From NCBI GenBank assembly GCA_021205365.1, contig JAJPXP010000054.1, positions 1-34,682 of the forward strand: 34,682 nt of DNA, read 5' to 3'. Made by a program: the position numbers and the translations under genes. Under the pieces are notes generated by a model. It searched no databases, was not told the origin of the DNA, and saw only the letters and a list, made by a program, of their open reading frames with translations. Positions 23,617-32,071 of the stretch are shown here, piece after piece. Within the stretch, counting starts at the first letter, position 1. Every line of letters begins with the position of its first letter. This DNA is from Clostridia bacterium. Its GTDB lineage: Bacteria; Bacillota; Clostridia; Oscillospirales; Butyricicoccaceae.

Positions 23617-25125
23617 TTATACAGATTTTTTCTTCTGAATCAGCGCAAAGACGCCCTTTGGATTGGTATTCTCCGCATATTTCCTGACTTTGACCAGATA
23701 ATAGATCACGGCCAGAATAATGGACAGATAAAAAGACGCGTTCGGCCTGCGCAGGATTCCCGCTGTATTATATGCATTGGCAAGCGCCAACAGGAACGCC
23801 ATGCCATATGCTCCGGCATCCATTGTAAAATATTTCTGAATATTTTTGATCAATGCCCACAAAATCAAGTATACAAAATATGCGAGGAAAACCAAAAACA
23901 GCACCAGACCAACTATGCCATACAGAAAATAAATTCCATGGAAATCATTTTCCACGTCATAGCTTATCCCTTTATATTCCATTGCGTCACGCTCTATGCC
24001 AAACAGCGTAGAGGTAAATGGCATCTCATCCATCAGCAAAGAGCAAAATGCGATTTTCATCTTCCGGGCACCTGTTATTTGCGCAACATCGGAAGAAAAA
24101 TTGCATTTCTGCATGATCTTTTCAACACCAAAGCGCTGAACCATACTGGAGGTATAGTAAACATAAACCTGATTCATGGAGCGAATCAATGGAAGCTTGG
24201 AATTATCCACTTTTGCTTCTTCTTTTTCAGCCTCTGTAACAGTGGCTCCGCGCTCCGCGCTCATTGAATTTAAAACCGACTGCTTTTCCTGTACAGACTG
24301 TGCATATGTCATCTGATGCCGATACATCGGTGACTGCTTGACAAATACGGCACAGACCAGCGCTGCCACGATCAGAATGGCATATTTTGATCTGTTGGTA
24401 TTTCCGCAAATCACGGAAATAAAAATCAGGCCGAACACCGATACAAAGATGGCAAAGTATGCCAGTCTTGTGCCGAGAAAATACAGCTGCCCACAGGTCA
24501 GTACAACTGTGAGCACAAAAATCCACAGCGGTTTTGCACGATATGCCATGCACAAAAGAATCGGTGTCATCATGCTGACAATAGATGCCTGAGAATTGGT
24601 TGTAGAGAACCAGCCAAGGATGCCCATCTGTACATCTGCATAGGTATATGGATTTGTATTGGTAATCACGCTTGCCAGAACGACAACCGTAACAATACCA
24701 AAGGCAATCATAATACCGACGCCGATCCAACGGAATGCACGGGGATCGGTTTTCATAAATGTGACAAAGCACAATGCAAACAATGGAATCTGGATTACAC
24801 GGATATAGTTTGTCAAATCAGCAAACGGGCTGATATACCCGGCAATGAAGCATGCAATCGCATGCAGGATGAAGAATCCAACACATATCGCGGCCAAATA
24901 CCAGTAATATTTTCTCTTTTTCGACAGAATAAAGCCTATCAACGCAGTACAAACCAATACCAGCATACGAAGAAGCAGAGATGGAGCTGTGCTCATCCCC
25001 AGCTTATCCAGCCAGAACGATATGACATCCATAACCGGCTGTGCGGCAAACAGGATAAATATAATAACAGCAAGATTTTTTTTCAGCACGCTGCGCCACC
25101 GTTCCAACAATTGAACCGCCATCAT
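23617..25125 (-). CDS. O-antigen-ligase-like polytopic membrane protein, copy 2
   Basis: 502 residues with about ten membrane helices and one long polar loop (about 265-400). The layout fits the Wzy/WaaL O-antigen polymerase-ligase superfamily, which transfers lipid-linked glycans outside the membrane. It is clearly a paralogue of the gene at 25223: shared strings include QPVMDVISFWLD, NYIRV-QIPLF, TNPYTYA, TRLAYF/TRLTYV, DVENDFHGIYFLYGIVGL and LRRPNASFYLS. The long loop differs most. No glycosyltransferase genes lie nearby, so the glycan is unknown. It follows copy 1 by 97 bases. The ribosome binding site is weak. Confidence 0.75.
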   Translation of the reverse strand: MMAVQLLERWRSVLKKNLAVIIFILFAAQPVMDVISFWLDKLGMSTAPSLLLRMLVLVCTALIGFILSKKRKYYWYLAAICVGFFILHAIACFIAGYISPFADLTNYIRVIQIPLFALCFVTFMKTDPRAFRWIGVGIMIAFGIVTVVVLASVITNTNPYTYADVQMGILGWFSTTNSQASIVSMMTPILLCMAYRAKPLWIFVLTVVLTCGQLYFLGTRLAYFAIFVSVFGLIFISVICGNTNRSKYAILIVAALVCAVFVKQSPMYRHQMTYAQSVQEKQSVLNSMSAERGATVTEAEKEEAKVDNSKLPLIRSMNQVYVYYTSSMVQRFGVEKIMQKCNFSSDVAQITGARKMKIAFCSLLMDEMPFTSTLFGIERDAMEYKGISYDVENDFHGIYFLYGIVGLVLFLVFLAYFVYLILWALIKNIQKYFTMDAGAYGMAFLLALANAYNTAGILRRPNASFYLSIILAVIYYLVKVRKYAENTNPKGVFALIQKKKSV

Positions 25126-25222
25126 AAAATACTATATTTCCTTTCCATCTGATTTCTATACCACAGATTTTCTATTTCATATCATATAACGCAACACATT
25201 ATACCTTTCCATCTAAAAAAAG

Positions 25223-26692
25223 TCAAGTTAACGGATTATATGCCGGAGGTTCCTGATATTTCTTTATTTTTACAAAATAATATATGACTGCCAGCACCAC
25301 AGACAGATAGAAAGACGCATTCGGCCGGCGCAGGACGCCTGCTGTGCAATAAATGTGCAGCAGTAATGTACAAAATGCCACGCCAAACGCGCCTGCTTCC
25401 AGTGTCATATATTTAGAAAATGCTGTAACCAGTGCATACAGCACAAGCCAGATAAAATACAGCATAAACAGTAAAAATACAATTAGCCCTACAATACCGT
25501 ACAGAAAATAAATACCATGGAAATCGTTTTCTACATCAAAAACCTCATTCATCCATGTCATATCTGCCAGTTCCATCCCAAATACCTTTGCCATCGTTCC
25601 AGCTTCTTCCATCAGGAAGCTGCAATAGATAATTTTCATTCTGCGCCAGTCCTTGAGCTCAGATACATCTGTCGTATAGCTATATTCTTCCAGCACGCGC
25701 GTTTCTCCAAATCTGTCTACCATCGCGCCCAAATATTCCTCATACAGCGGCTGCAAGCAGATTTCCGGAGATTGTTCCACTGTGGTGCCGTTTATCCTTT
25801 CGGTCTGTGCAATCAGCTCATCCGCTTCCTGCTGCTTCTCAGCCGCAACCAGCTTTTGTGCAACCTGATTGTGATACATCGGCGAAACCATATAGCCTGC
25901 ACCACAGAGCACAGCACCGGCAAGTACCACAGCAATGGCCTTTTTATTCCAATATTGGCTCAATAGAATGACTATCGTCAGACCTGCCGCACAGATAAAA
26001 ATCGTAACATATGTCAGCCGTGTTGCAAACAGATATAAAACACCAAAGCATACTGCTGTTCCTGCGGCCGTGTACAAAAGCTTCTTTTTTCGTATTACCT
26101 GCATCAGCAGCACCGGTGCCAGCACAGAAATAATTGCGCTCTGTGCGCTTGGTGTTACAAACCAGCCCAGCAGGCCAATTTCCTTATTTGCATATGTATA
26201 GGGATTTGTACCGGTCAGTGCACTGGCTGCCTCTACAATTACAATAATGCCAAAATTGACAACAAATCCACGTTCTATCGCCCTGTATCCTTCTTCTCCG
26301 GTTTCCCGCAGAAAGGTAATAAAGCAAAAGGTAAACAACGGAATCTGTACTACACGGATATAATTTATCAGATCATAAACCGGATCGCCGTATCCATTGT
26401 ATCCCCACATCATGCATGCCCACACATGGAGAATGGCTAAGACAACCACCACTGCACCGAATATACAATATACCCGTTTCCGCCTGCTGAGAAAAAATCC
26501 CAGTGCAGCTGTGCCGAACAGCACGGCAAAACGCATCAGCAGGGAAATCGTATTGCCGGTCCCCAGTGCATCCAGCCAAAAGGATATCACATCCATCATG
26601 GGCTGAATCATAAACAATACCAGCATGATTTGCGGAAGATACTGCCGGATTCCCTGTTTATTTTGCGGCAAAGCCTGTTGTTCTTTCGACAT
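25223..26692 (-). CDS. O-antigen-ligase-like polytopic membrane protein, copy 1
   Basis: 489 residues with the same helix pattern as its neighbour: QPMMDVISFWLDALG near the N-terminus, TGTNPYTYANKEIGLLGWFVTPSAQSA in the middle, a long polar loop rich in glutamate and glutamine (about 265-385), then DVENDFHGIYFLYGIVGL and AGVLRRPNASFYLS. It begins only 18 bases after the spoIIR stop codon, with AAAGGA before the ATG, so it is probably read from the spoIIR promoter. That suggests a role during sporulation, such as a spore-envelope glycan; this is inference. Confidence 0.75.
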   Translation of the reverse strand: MSKEQQALPQNKQGIRQYLPQIMLVLFMIQPMMDVISFWLDALGTGNTISLLMRFAVLFGTAALGFFLSRRKRVYCIFGAVVVVLAILHVWACMMWGYNGYGDPVYDLINYIRVVQIPLFTFCFITFLRETGEEGYRAIERGFVVNFGIIVIVEAASALTGTNPYTYANKEIGLLGWFVTPSAQSAIISVLAPVLLMQVIRKKKLLYTAAGTAVCFGVLYLFATRLTYVTIFICAAGLTIVILLSQYWNKKAIAVVLAGAVLCGAGYMVSPMYHNQVAQKLVAAEKQQEADELIAQTERINGTTVEQSPEICLQPLYEEYLGAMVDRFGETRVLEEYSYTTDVSELKDWRRMKIIYCSFLMEEAGTMAKVFGMELADMTWMNEVFDVENDFHGIYFLYGIVGLIVFLLFMLYFIWLVLYALVTAFSKYMTLEAGAFGVAFCTLLLHIYCTAGVLRRPNASFYLSVVLAVIYYFVKIKKYQEPPAYNPLT

Positions 26693-26710
26693 ACAATAAT
26701 CCTTTCCGTT

Positions 26711-27313
26711 TTATGATACCATTCCCCTCAGGCTGCCGAGCAGCTCTGCTGTCCGGAACCGGAGTTCATAGGATTCTCCTTCTTTATGAATCAGGGAACG
26801 TTCTTCCTCTGTCAGTTCTGCTTCTCCGCCCGCTGCATTCACGCACAGGGATGGATACAACACACACCACCAGTTGTGGCCCTCCGCCTCGCCAATTCGG
26901 ATCTGCAAGCCCTCATATTTCCCCGCAGGCAGAGAGAATGTGTCATAATCTCTCGTAGGATACCATTCCTCTGCCAAGCATGCTGTTATCAGCTCCGTGC
27001 CGCCACAATCATAGACGGTCTGCTGCGCTGTATTGGCAATCTCCTGCATATGCTGGCGCAGAAGCTGCTGCATTTCGGTTTTATCCTCTGCCTGTTCCGC
27101 TAACGGCTGCATGATTTCCAGTACGCTGTCACGTACCTTCAGCTTGATGTCCTGATCTCTTTGCTCGTCTGAATTGGCTACCACACGCAACCGCAAGACG
27201 TCCTCCGCCAGCTTCTGCTGGGAAACATCACAGAATGCAGCATAACACAGAGCAAAAAATAAAGTCAGCGCAATCATCAGCTCAAACCGGCTGCGGAACA
27301 TATTCTTTTTCAT
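26711..27313 (-). CDS. spoIIR: Stage II sporulation protein R
   Basis: 200 residues. A signal peptide or anchor (about 10-28, LMIALTLFFALCYAAF) is followed by the SpoIIR domain: LRLRVVANSDEQRDQDIKLKVRDSVLE, FSLPAGKYEGLQIRIGEAEGHNWWCVLYPSLC and YELRFRTAELLGS. SpoIIR is made in the forespore under sigma-F, secreted to the intermembrane space, and triggers SpoIIGA to process pro-sigma-E in the mother cell. AAGGAG precedes the ATG. A sigma-F-like promoter lies just upstream, overlapping the end of ispE. The gene marks the organism as an endospore former. Confidence 0.95.
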   Translation of the reverse strand: MKKNMFRSRFELMIALTLFFALCYAAFCDVSQQKLAEDVLRLRVVANSDEQRDQDIKLKVRDSVLEIMQPLAEQAEDKTEMQQLLRQHMQEIANTAQQTVYDCGGTELITACLAEEWYPTRDYDTFSLPAGKYEGLQIRIGEAEGHNWWCVLYPSLCVNAAGGEAELTEEERSLIHKEGESYELRFRTAELLGSLRGMVS

Positions 27314-27348
27314 AAGTACGGCTCCTTCCGAAATCCTTTGACATCGAA

Positions 27349-27377
27349 AGTATAGCCATATAAATTACAGTTTAATC
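27349..27377 (-). promoter_or_regulatory. Sigma-F-type promoter of spoIIR
   Basis: The minus strand reads GATTA, 15 bases, GGCTATACT. The -10 fits the sigma-F/G pattern GGNNANANT exactly; the -35 matches GYWTA at four of five bases and lies within the last codons of ispE. Confidence 0.6.
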
Positions 27378-28246
27378 TGTCCGGAATCGCAAAAATTGGT
27401 CAGGAAGGTTTCAGCATAGCTTTCCGCCAGCAATGCTTTGGCATTTTCTGCCGCTGCGCGATCGTCAAACAAGCCAAATACAGACGGACCGGAACCGCTC
27501 ATAATTGCTCCCAGCGCACCATTTTCCTTCATAACAGCACAAATCTCGTCCACCTCAGGGTGCATTTCTGCCGTTACTGGCTGCATGACATTGCACAAGA
27601 GCTTTGCTACCGCTTCCAAATCAGACGCCTGCAATGCATCCAGCATGGCACGGGTATTCGGACGCACTGCAATATCAGCCGAATCAATTGCTTTATAAAT
27701 TGCCGGTGTCGATACTGCAAACGGCGGCTTGCACAGCACAACATATGCCTGTGGCGCATTCGGGAGACGAGTCAGCTTTTCACCAATGCCTTCCGCCAGC
27801 ATTGTGCCACCTGCAATACAAAACGGTACATCCGCTCCAAGCTTTAAACCCATTTCCATGTGTTTTTCAAGGCTCAAATGGGTATCATATAACTGATCCA
27901 GCAGCACGAGTACAGCTGCAGCATCGGTGCTTCCGCCTGCTAGACCAGCTGCAATGGGATTATGCTTCTCAATCGCAATCGAAATACCGTCACAAGGCAG
28001 CTTCATTTCCCTCAAAAACAGCTCTGCTGCCCGGTAAGCAAGATTGCTGCTGTCCGCTGGGAGTTGGCTGTTCGATGTTTTGAGCTCGATCGCACCGTTT
28101 CCCGTCCCGATGCTGACCGTTACTTTGTCATGAATACCGATTGACTGCATAACCATGCAGACATCGTGATAGCCATTGGGACGTCTGCCTGTGACATCCA
28201 ATGTCAGGTTAATTTTTGCATGTGCTTCCACAGCTGCCTGTTTCAT
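27365..28246 (-). CDS. ispE: 4-diphosphocytidyl-2-C-methyl-D-erythritol kinase
   Basis: 293 residues from the ATG at 28246, which has AGGAG 7 bases upstream; the frame stays open upstream but overlaps hisJ. AHAKINLTLDVTGRRPNGYHD holds catalytic K11, the GHMP ATP loop PIAAGLAGGSTDAA is at 97-110 with D108, and the C-terminal MSGSGPSVFGLF motif is present. It phosphorylates CDP-methylerythritol in the MEP isoprenoid pathway. It begins 16 bases after the hisJ stop codon, so the two form an operon. Confidence 0.96.
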   Translation of the reverse strand: MKQAAVEAHAKINLTLDVTGRRPNGYHDVCMVMQSIGIHDKVTVSIGTGNGAIELKTSNSQLPADSSNLAYRAAELFLREMKLPCDGISIAIEKHNPIAAGLAGGSTDAAAVLVLLDQLYDTHLSLEKHMEMGLKLGADVPFCIAGGTMLAEGIGEKLTRLPNAPQAYVVLCKPPFAVSTPAIYKAIDSADIAVRPNTRAMLDALQASDLEAVAKLLCNVMQPVTAEMHPEVDEICAVMKENGALGAIMSGSGPSVFGLFDDRAAAENAKALLAESYAETFLTNFCDSGQIKL

Positions 28247-28262
28247 CGCTTTTCTCCTGTGT

Positions 28263-29138
28263 TTATAATGTGTGCTGGATAGCAGTTCCATTCTCAAAAT
28301 CTGTAATATACCGGAAACCTGCCTGCTGCAAGCGTTCCAGTGCTTCCGGGATGCCCCGCCCGATGGTTTGCGGCGCATGGGAATCCGAACCAACTGTGAT
28401 CAGTTCTCCGCCCAATTCACGATATCGTTTTAAAATAAAATCTTCCGGGCCAATCTGCTTCTGCCAGCCAAATAAGCCTTTGGTATTGCTTTCCAGTGCA
28501 ATTCCCCGACAGATGATTTCCTTTAATATCCCCTCTACATAATCCATATATCCCTTCAAGGATGGACGGTTATTCGGAAGCTTCATCACACGGAGCGGGT
28601 AATCAATGTGTCCGAGAATCTGGAATTTCCCATATTGCAGCATGTTCTGCATTTCTCCAAAATATTCCTTCCAGAAATCATCCGGATGAATGGTTTCATA
28701 TCGTAAGAAATACATATCCATATCACTGGATAACTGGTGAATCGAGCCGATTACATAATCAAAATGGTACGTTTTCTGTAAATCATCCGCCAGCTCCGGC
28801 GCTGCATGCGGCTGTCCCATCTCCACGCCGGCTCGAAGCTTTATTCTACCGGAAAACTTCTCCCTGCAGGCAAATATATCCTCCTGCTGTGTGGATAAAT
28901 CCGGCATAATTGCCCTGCCACTGCGAAAAGGTGCAATTTCAGCCTGATATCCTTCAAAATCTACTGTACCCACAGCAAATTCCGATTCCTGCAGAGATTC
29001 CCTGCGAAAAAAATCCACATGCTCTGTAAAACCAAGCACGTCAATATTTTTTTCCACAGCAGACGCTACATGTGCATAAACCGGTTCGTCTTCTGCATCA
29101 TAAGAATACATCGTATGCGTATGCAGATCAAGTATCAT
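28263..29138 (-). CDS. hisJ: PHP-family histidinol-phosphatase
   Basis: 291 residues from the ATG at 29138 (GAGGG 9 bases upstream). PHP metal motifs: H6 and H8 in DLHTHTMYSYD, FTEHVDF with H40, LRAGVEMGQPH, IGSIHQL, LGHIDYPLR, and TVGSDSHAPQTIG near the end. This is the HisJ/HisK pattern, which dephosphorylates histidinol phosphate in histidine biosynthesis. No other his gene is in the window, so a related phosphatase function is possible. First gene of an operon with ispE, from a near-consensus promoter. Confidence 0.87.
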   Translation of the reverse strand: MILDLHTHTMYSYDAEDEPVYAHVASAVEKNIDVLGFTEHVDFFRRESLQESEFAVGTVDFEGYQAEIAPFRSGRAIMPDLSTQQEDIFACREKFSGRIKLRAGVEMGQPHAAPELADDLQKTYHFDYVIGSIHQLSSDMDMYFLRYETIHPDDFWKEYFGEMQNMLQYGKFQILGHIDYPLRVMKLPNNRPSLKGYMDYVEGILKEIICRGIALESNTKGLFGWQKQIGPEDFILKRYRELGGELITVGSDSHAPQTIGRGIPEALERLQQAGFRYITDFENGTAIQHTL

Positions 29139-29175
29139 CAAAAAAACCCTCATTTCGTCAGCCAGCAATGTAATT

Positions 29176-29204
29176 ATTATACCGCCGGAAACATGGAAAC
29201 TCAA
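29176..29204 (-). promoter_or_regulatory. Promoter of hisJ-ispE
   Basis: The minus strand reads TTGAGT, 17 bases, TATAAT. Confidence 0.75.
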
Positions 29205-29213
29205 GCCCGGCAT

Positions 29214-29242
29214 GTATAACTGCCCCAAAAAACGGTCATACT
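29214..29242 (+). promoter_or_regulatory. Sigma-F/G-type promoter of the DUF378 gene
   Basis: GTATA, 15 bases, GGTCATACT. Both elements match the forespore sigma-factor pattern, and the -10 closely resembles that of spoIIR. No sigma-A promoter is visible. Confidence 0.55.
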
Positions 29243-29273
29243 GATTGCAGCATGAAAAAGGAGGTTTCTATAT

Positions 29274-29477
29274 ATGGATAAATTTATCCTGACGCTCGTC
29301 ATTATCGGTGCAATCAATTGGGGCTGCATCGGTATTTTCGGGCTGGACATCGTCGGTGCCCTGTTTGGCGGACAGGGTGCTTTCATCAGCCGCGTCATCT
29401 TTGCTCTGGTTGGGCTTGCAGGACTTTGGGCGCTCACCTTTTATACCAAGCTCCGGAACAATTCTTCAGGCTCATAA
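29274..29477 (+). CDS. DUF378 (YuzA-like) small membrane protein
   Basis: 67 residues, AAGGAGGT 8 bases before the ATG. Two hydrophobic helices (about 5-25 and 36-58), with INWGCIGIFGLDIVGALFG and a RVIFALVGLAGLWAL second helix, match DUF378. No biochemical function is known. The gene is transcribed alone, divergently from hisJ, and its promoter suggests forespore expression. Confidence 0.88.
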   Translation: MDKFILTLVIIGAINWGCIGIFGLDIVGALFGGQGAFISRVIFALVGLAGLWALTFYTKLRNNSSGS

Positions 29478-29500
29478 TGCCACTCAGATGACCCAATAGC

Positions 29501-29537
29501 AGACTGTCTCACATGTTGGGACAGTCTGTTATACTTT
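29501..29537 (+). terminator. Terminator of the DUF378 gene
   Basis: AGACTGTC/GACAGTCT arms followed by GTTATACTTT. Confidence 0.75.
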
Positions 29538-29581
29538 CCGGCTTGATGCAGTCTTATTTTCACATTTCAGGTTTTCCACAA

Positions 29582-29609
29582 AATAAGGGGCAGGGAAAAT
29601 CCCTGCCCC
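29582..29609 (-). terminator. Terminator of ackA
   Basis: 10-bp GC-rich arms GGGGCAGGGA/TCCCTGCCCC with a 3-base loop, then TTATTTTG on the minus strand. Confidence 0.85.
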
Positions 29610-29627
29610 AAAAATATTTCGTTTGAA

Positions 29628-30839
29628 TTATTCCGCCTGTACCTTTTCAACCAGACGCTTGGTATCTTCTGCGATAACCAGCTCTTCGTTGGTCGGGATA
29701 ACCAGAACACGAACACGTGCATAGTCAACAGAAATATCCATCTGACGACCACGATACTTGTTCTTCTCCGGGTCAACCTTGATGCCGAGATATTCCATAT
29801 GCTCGCAGACATCCCAGCGAACAGAACGGTCATTTTCACCAACGCCAGCAGTAAATACAACCGCGTCGACGCCGCCCATTTCAGCGATATAGCCGCCAAT
29901 CAGCTTCTTAACAGAGTTAATGAAGATATCCTTAGCCAGCTTTGCACGCTCGTTGCCTTCGTTGATTGCGTTATCCAGATCACGGAAGTCAGAGGATACA
30001 CCGGATACACCCAGCACACCAGATTCCTTATTCATAACCTCCAGCATTTCCTCAGCGCCCTTGCCCTCATGCTCACACAGGAAGGAAATGATCGCCGGAT
30101 CGATGTCGCCAGAACGGGTGCCCATCGGCAGGCCAGCCAGCGGAGTAAAGCCCATGGAAGTATCGATAGACTTGCCGCCCTTGATTGCAGTTACAGAAGA
30201 GCCATTGCCCAGATGGCAAGTGATGATACGCAGATGCTCCAGCGGAATGCCCAGCATTTCAGAAGCCTGCTGTGCTACATACTTATGGGAAGTACCATGG
30301 AAGCCGTAACGACGGATCTTATACTTCTGATAGAATTCATAAGGAATGGAATAGATGTAGTCAACCGGCGGCATGGTTTGATGGAATGCGGTATCAAATA
30401 CAGCAACCTGCGGAACATCAGATCCCATAACGTTCTTGCAGGCATCAATGCCAATCAGGTTCGGCGTATTGTGAAGCGGTGCCAGCGGAACGCAGGCATC
30501 AATTGCCTCAATAACAGCATCGTCGATCAGAACGGAATCAGCGAAATACTCACCGCCATGTACAACACGGTGGCCTACCGCATCAATCTCGGCCATGGAC
30601 TGAATAACGCCCCATTCCTTGTCGATCAGGATATCAATTACGGCACGGATTGCGTCAGCGTGATCCTTCATCGGAACATCCGACTTATACTTATCTTCTT
30701 TTTTCGGATTTGTATGGGTCAGACGACCATCAATACCAATTCTCTCACACAAACCCTTTGCAAGGACATCCTTGGAGTCCATGTCAAACAACTGATACTT
30801 GAGTGAAGAACTGCCTGCATTAATGACAAGAACATTCAT
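29628..30839 (-). CDS. ackA: Acetate kinase
   Basis: 403 residues from the ATG at 30839; an ATG at 30848 lies one base after AAGGAG and is too close. Signatures: [78 protein letters not shown] and [13 protein letters not shown]. It makes ATP and acetate from acetyl phosphate in fermentation. The usual partner pta is absent from the adjacent genes, so phosphotransacetylase must be encoded elsewhere. The gene has its own promoter and terminator. Confidence 0.97.
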   Translation of the reverse strand: MNVLVINAGSSSLKYQLFDMDSKDVLAKGLCERIGIDGRLTHTNPKKEDKYKSDVPMKDHADAIRAVIDILIDKEWGVIQSMAEIDAVGHRVVHGGEYFADSVLIDDAVIEAIDACVPLAPLHNTPNLIGIDACKNVMGSDVPQVAVFDTAFHQTMPPVDYIYSIPYEFYQKYKIRRYGFHGTSHKYVAQQASEMLGIPLEHLRIITCHLGNGSSVTAIKGGKSIDTSMGFTPLAGLPMGTRSGDIDPAIISFLCEHEGKGAEEMLEVMNKESGVLGVSGVSSDFRDLDNAINEGNERAKLAKDIFINSVKKLIGGYIAEMGGVDAVVFTAGVGENDRSVRWDVCEHMEYLGIKVDPEKNKYRGRQMDISVDYARVRVLVIPTNEELVIAEDTKRLVEKVQAE

Positions 30840-30914
30840 TTCTCTCATTCTCCTTTATTCATATACATTGCAAGAATATCGTCAACATAGTACAATAAAC
30901 TCATCATTAATTCT

Positions 30915-30943
30915 ATTTTACACCACTTCATAAAAATTCTCAA
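30915..30943 (-). promoter_or_regulatory. Promoter of ackA
   Basis: The minus strand reads TTGAGA, 17 bases, TAAAAT. The rest of the 30840-31230 gap shows no gene; it holds one TGTCGAA-type heptamer (31139-31145). Confidence 0.65.
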
Positions 30944-31230
30944 CTACTTTCGCTAGAAATTTGGAGGAAATACACCAAAAATTCTACCCTTTTTGCATTC
31001 TGTTCATTTCAGCGGTGCCCGTAATGAAGAATAAGGGCTTTGGCCGAAGCACTACATTCCCGCGTAAATCCCGATACCGGCTTTTCCAGAAGATGAATGC
31101 TCCTTGCAGGAAAACATTCGAAGACCCAAGCTGCAAATTTCGACAAATTTATCACCCAATGCCCTGTTGAAACATAGAATAAAGTAGAGACAATACCCGT
31201 CTCCAAACAATGACACAGGAGGAACCTGTC

Positions 31231-31677
31231 ATGGATTACGCTTTCTATCAGAGCAGCTGCAACGGTGAGACGAATTTTGCAGCAGAGGATACCGCTTCCG
31301 CTGTTGCAAACTGCATCAGCTGTAATGAAAACAGAAATAACAATAGTGGGCGCGAACAGCGGCATGTGCATGAAGTAGTCGGCAGCACACAGATTGAAGG
31401 CTGCTGCTCAGATGCGCACAACCACCGTTTTGCAACCGTAAGTGGTGAAGCAATCCCTACCGGCTGTGGCGACCATGTCCATGAAATCCGTTTCCGTACC
31501 GATTTTACTGATGGACATTTCCATGAATTCAGAGGCAGAACCGGCGGTGCAATTCCTGTCGGCGGCGGACGCCACGTGCATTTTGTAGAAGCAAAAACCA
31601 CACAGGAAGATGGACACAGACACTGCTTCCGTGTTGCTTCCCTCATTGAAGACCCGGTCGGAGACTGCGGAGACTAA
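31231..31677 (+). CDS. YmaF-family histidine-repeat protein
   Basis: 148 residues from the ATG at 31231, with AGGAGG 8 bases upstream. Six His-x-His units start at residues 45, 63, 82, 96, 115 and 129. From 63 on, the spacing alternates 19 and 14, making a 33-residue repeat. Each unit ends a short beta-like segment (HVHEIRF, HFHEFRG, HVHFVEA), with GxAIP(T/V)G turns. This matches YmaF-type proteins of spore formers. The histidines suggest metal binding; no function is known. Cysteines cluster near the N-terminus (10, 28, 31, 58, 59). The gene appears monocistronic. Confidence 0.8.
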   Translation: MDYAFYQSSCNGETNFAAEDTASAVANCISCNENRNNNSGREQRHVHEVVGSTQIEGCCSDAHNHRFATVSGEAIPTGCGDHVHEIRFRTDFTDGHFHEFRGRTGGAIPVGGGRHVHFVEAKTTQEDGHRHCFRVASLIEDPVGDCGD

Positions 31678-31812
31678 AAGAAAAACAGTCACGTCACTTT
31701 GCTGCGCTGCCCGATATGAAACTCCCGCATAGCTTTCCCTCTGGCTTTGTAAAGCTACTGACTGCCATTGCTTGATAGGCAGCAGATTCTATCGTATTAA
31801 TGTTTCAACACT

Positions 31813-31958
31813 AGGTGGAGATATATCTGATCAATGTTTCAGGGAATATCTGCATATATGGGTCACAACGGTATCATTTCGCTAATCGTCATGACGATTT
31901 TATAAAAATGATGTATTTGTCATGCCCGCATATATTTTCTGCCAGATATACTCCACCT
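31813..31958. repeat. 146-bp imperfect palindrome (MITE-like or structured RNA)
   Basis: Terminal inverted repeats AGGTGGAG-A-TATATCTG (31813-31829) and CAGATATACTCCACCT (31943-31958) differ by one base insertion. A perfect 16-bp palindrome AATCGTCATGACGATT (31884-31899) sits near the centre, and sequence between shows further imperfect symmetry (ATATATG...TCATTT on the left, its near complement on the right). No clear target duplication. The remainder of the 31678-32071 gap contains no gene I can support. Confidence 0.6.
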
Positions 31959-31986
31959 TTCTACATAGACAGGAGCCGTTTAGAAC

Positions 31987-32015
31987 TTCCCAGAGTTCAG
32001 AAGAAATGATATAAT
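31987..32015 (+). promoter_or_regulatory. Possible promoter of tmcAL
   Basis: TTCCCA, 17 bases, TATAAT. The -35 is poor. Confidence 0.4.
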
Positions 32016-32071
32016 TATTGAATCAATCATCTCTTTCTGTAAACACGGATATGATAAATCTTGGAGGATAT

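Noticed and set aside
31139-31145. TTCGACA between ackA and ymaF
   Set aside because: Intergenic but not aligned with any promoter I can define; kept only as a note.
31815-32009. A 64-codon open frame across the palindrome
   Set aside because: No start codon at proper distance from GGTGGAG, no recognisable protein features, and it coincides with the inverted repeat.
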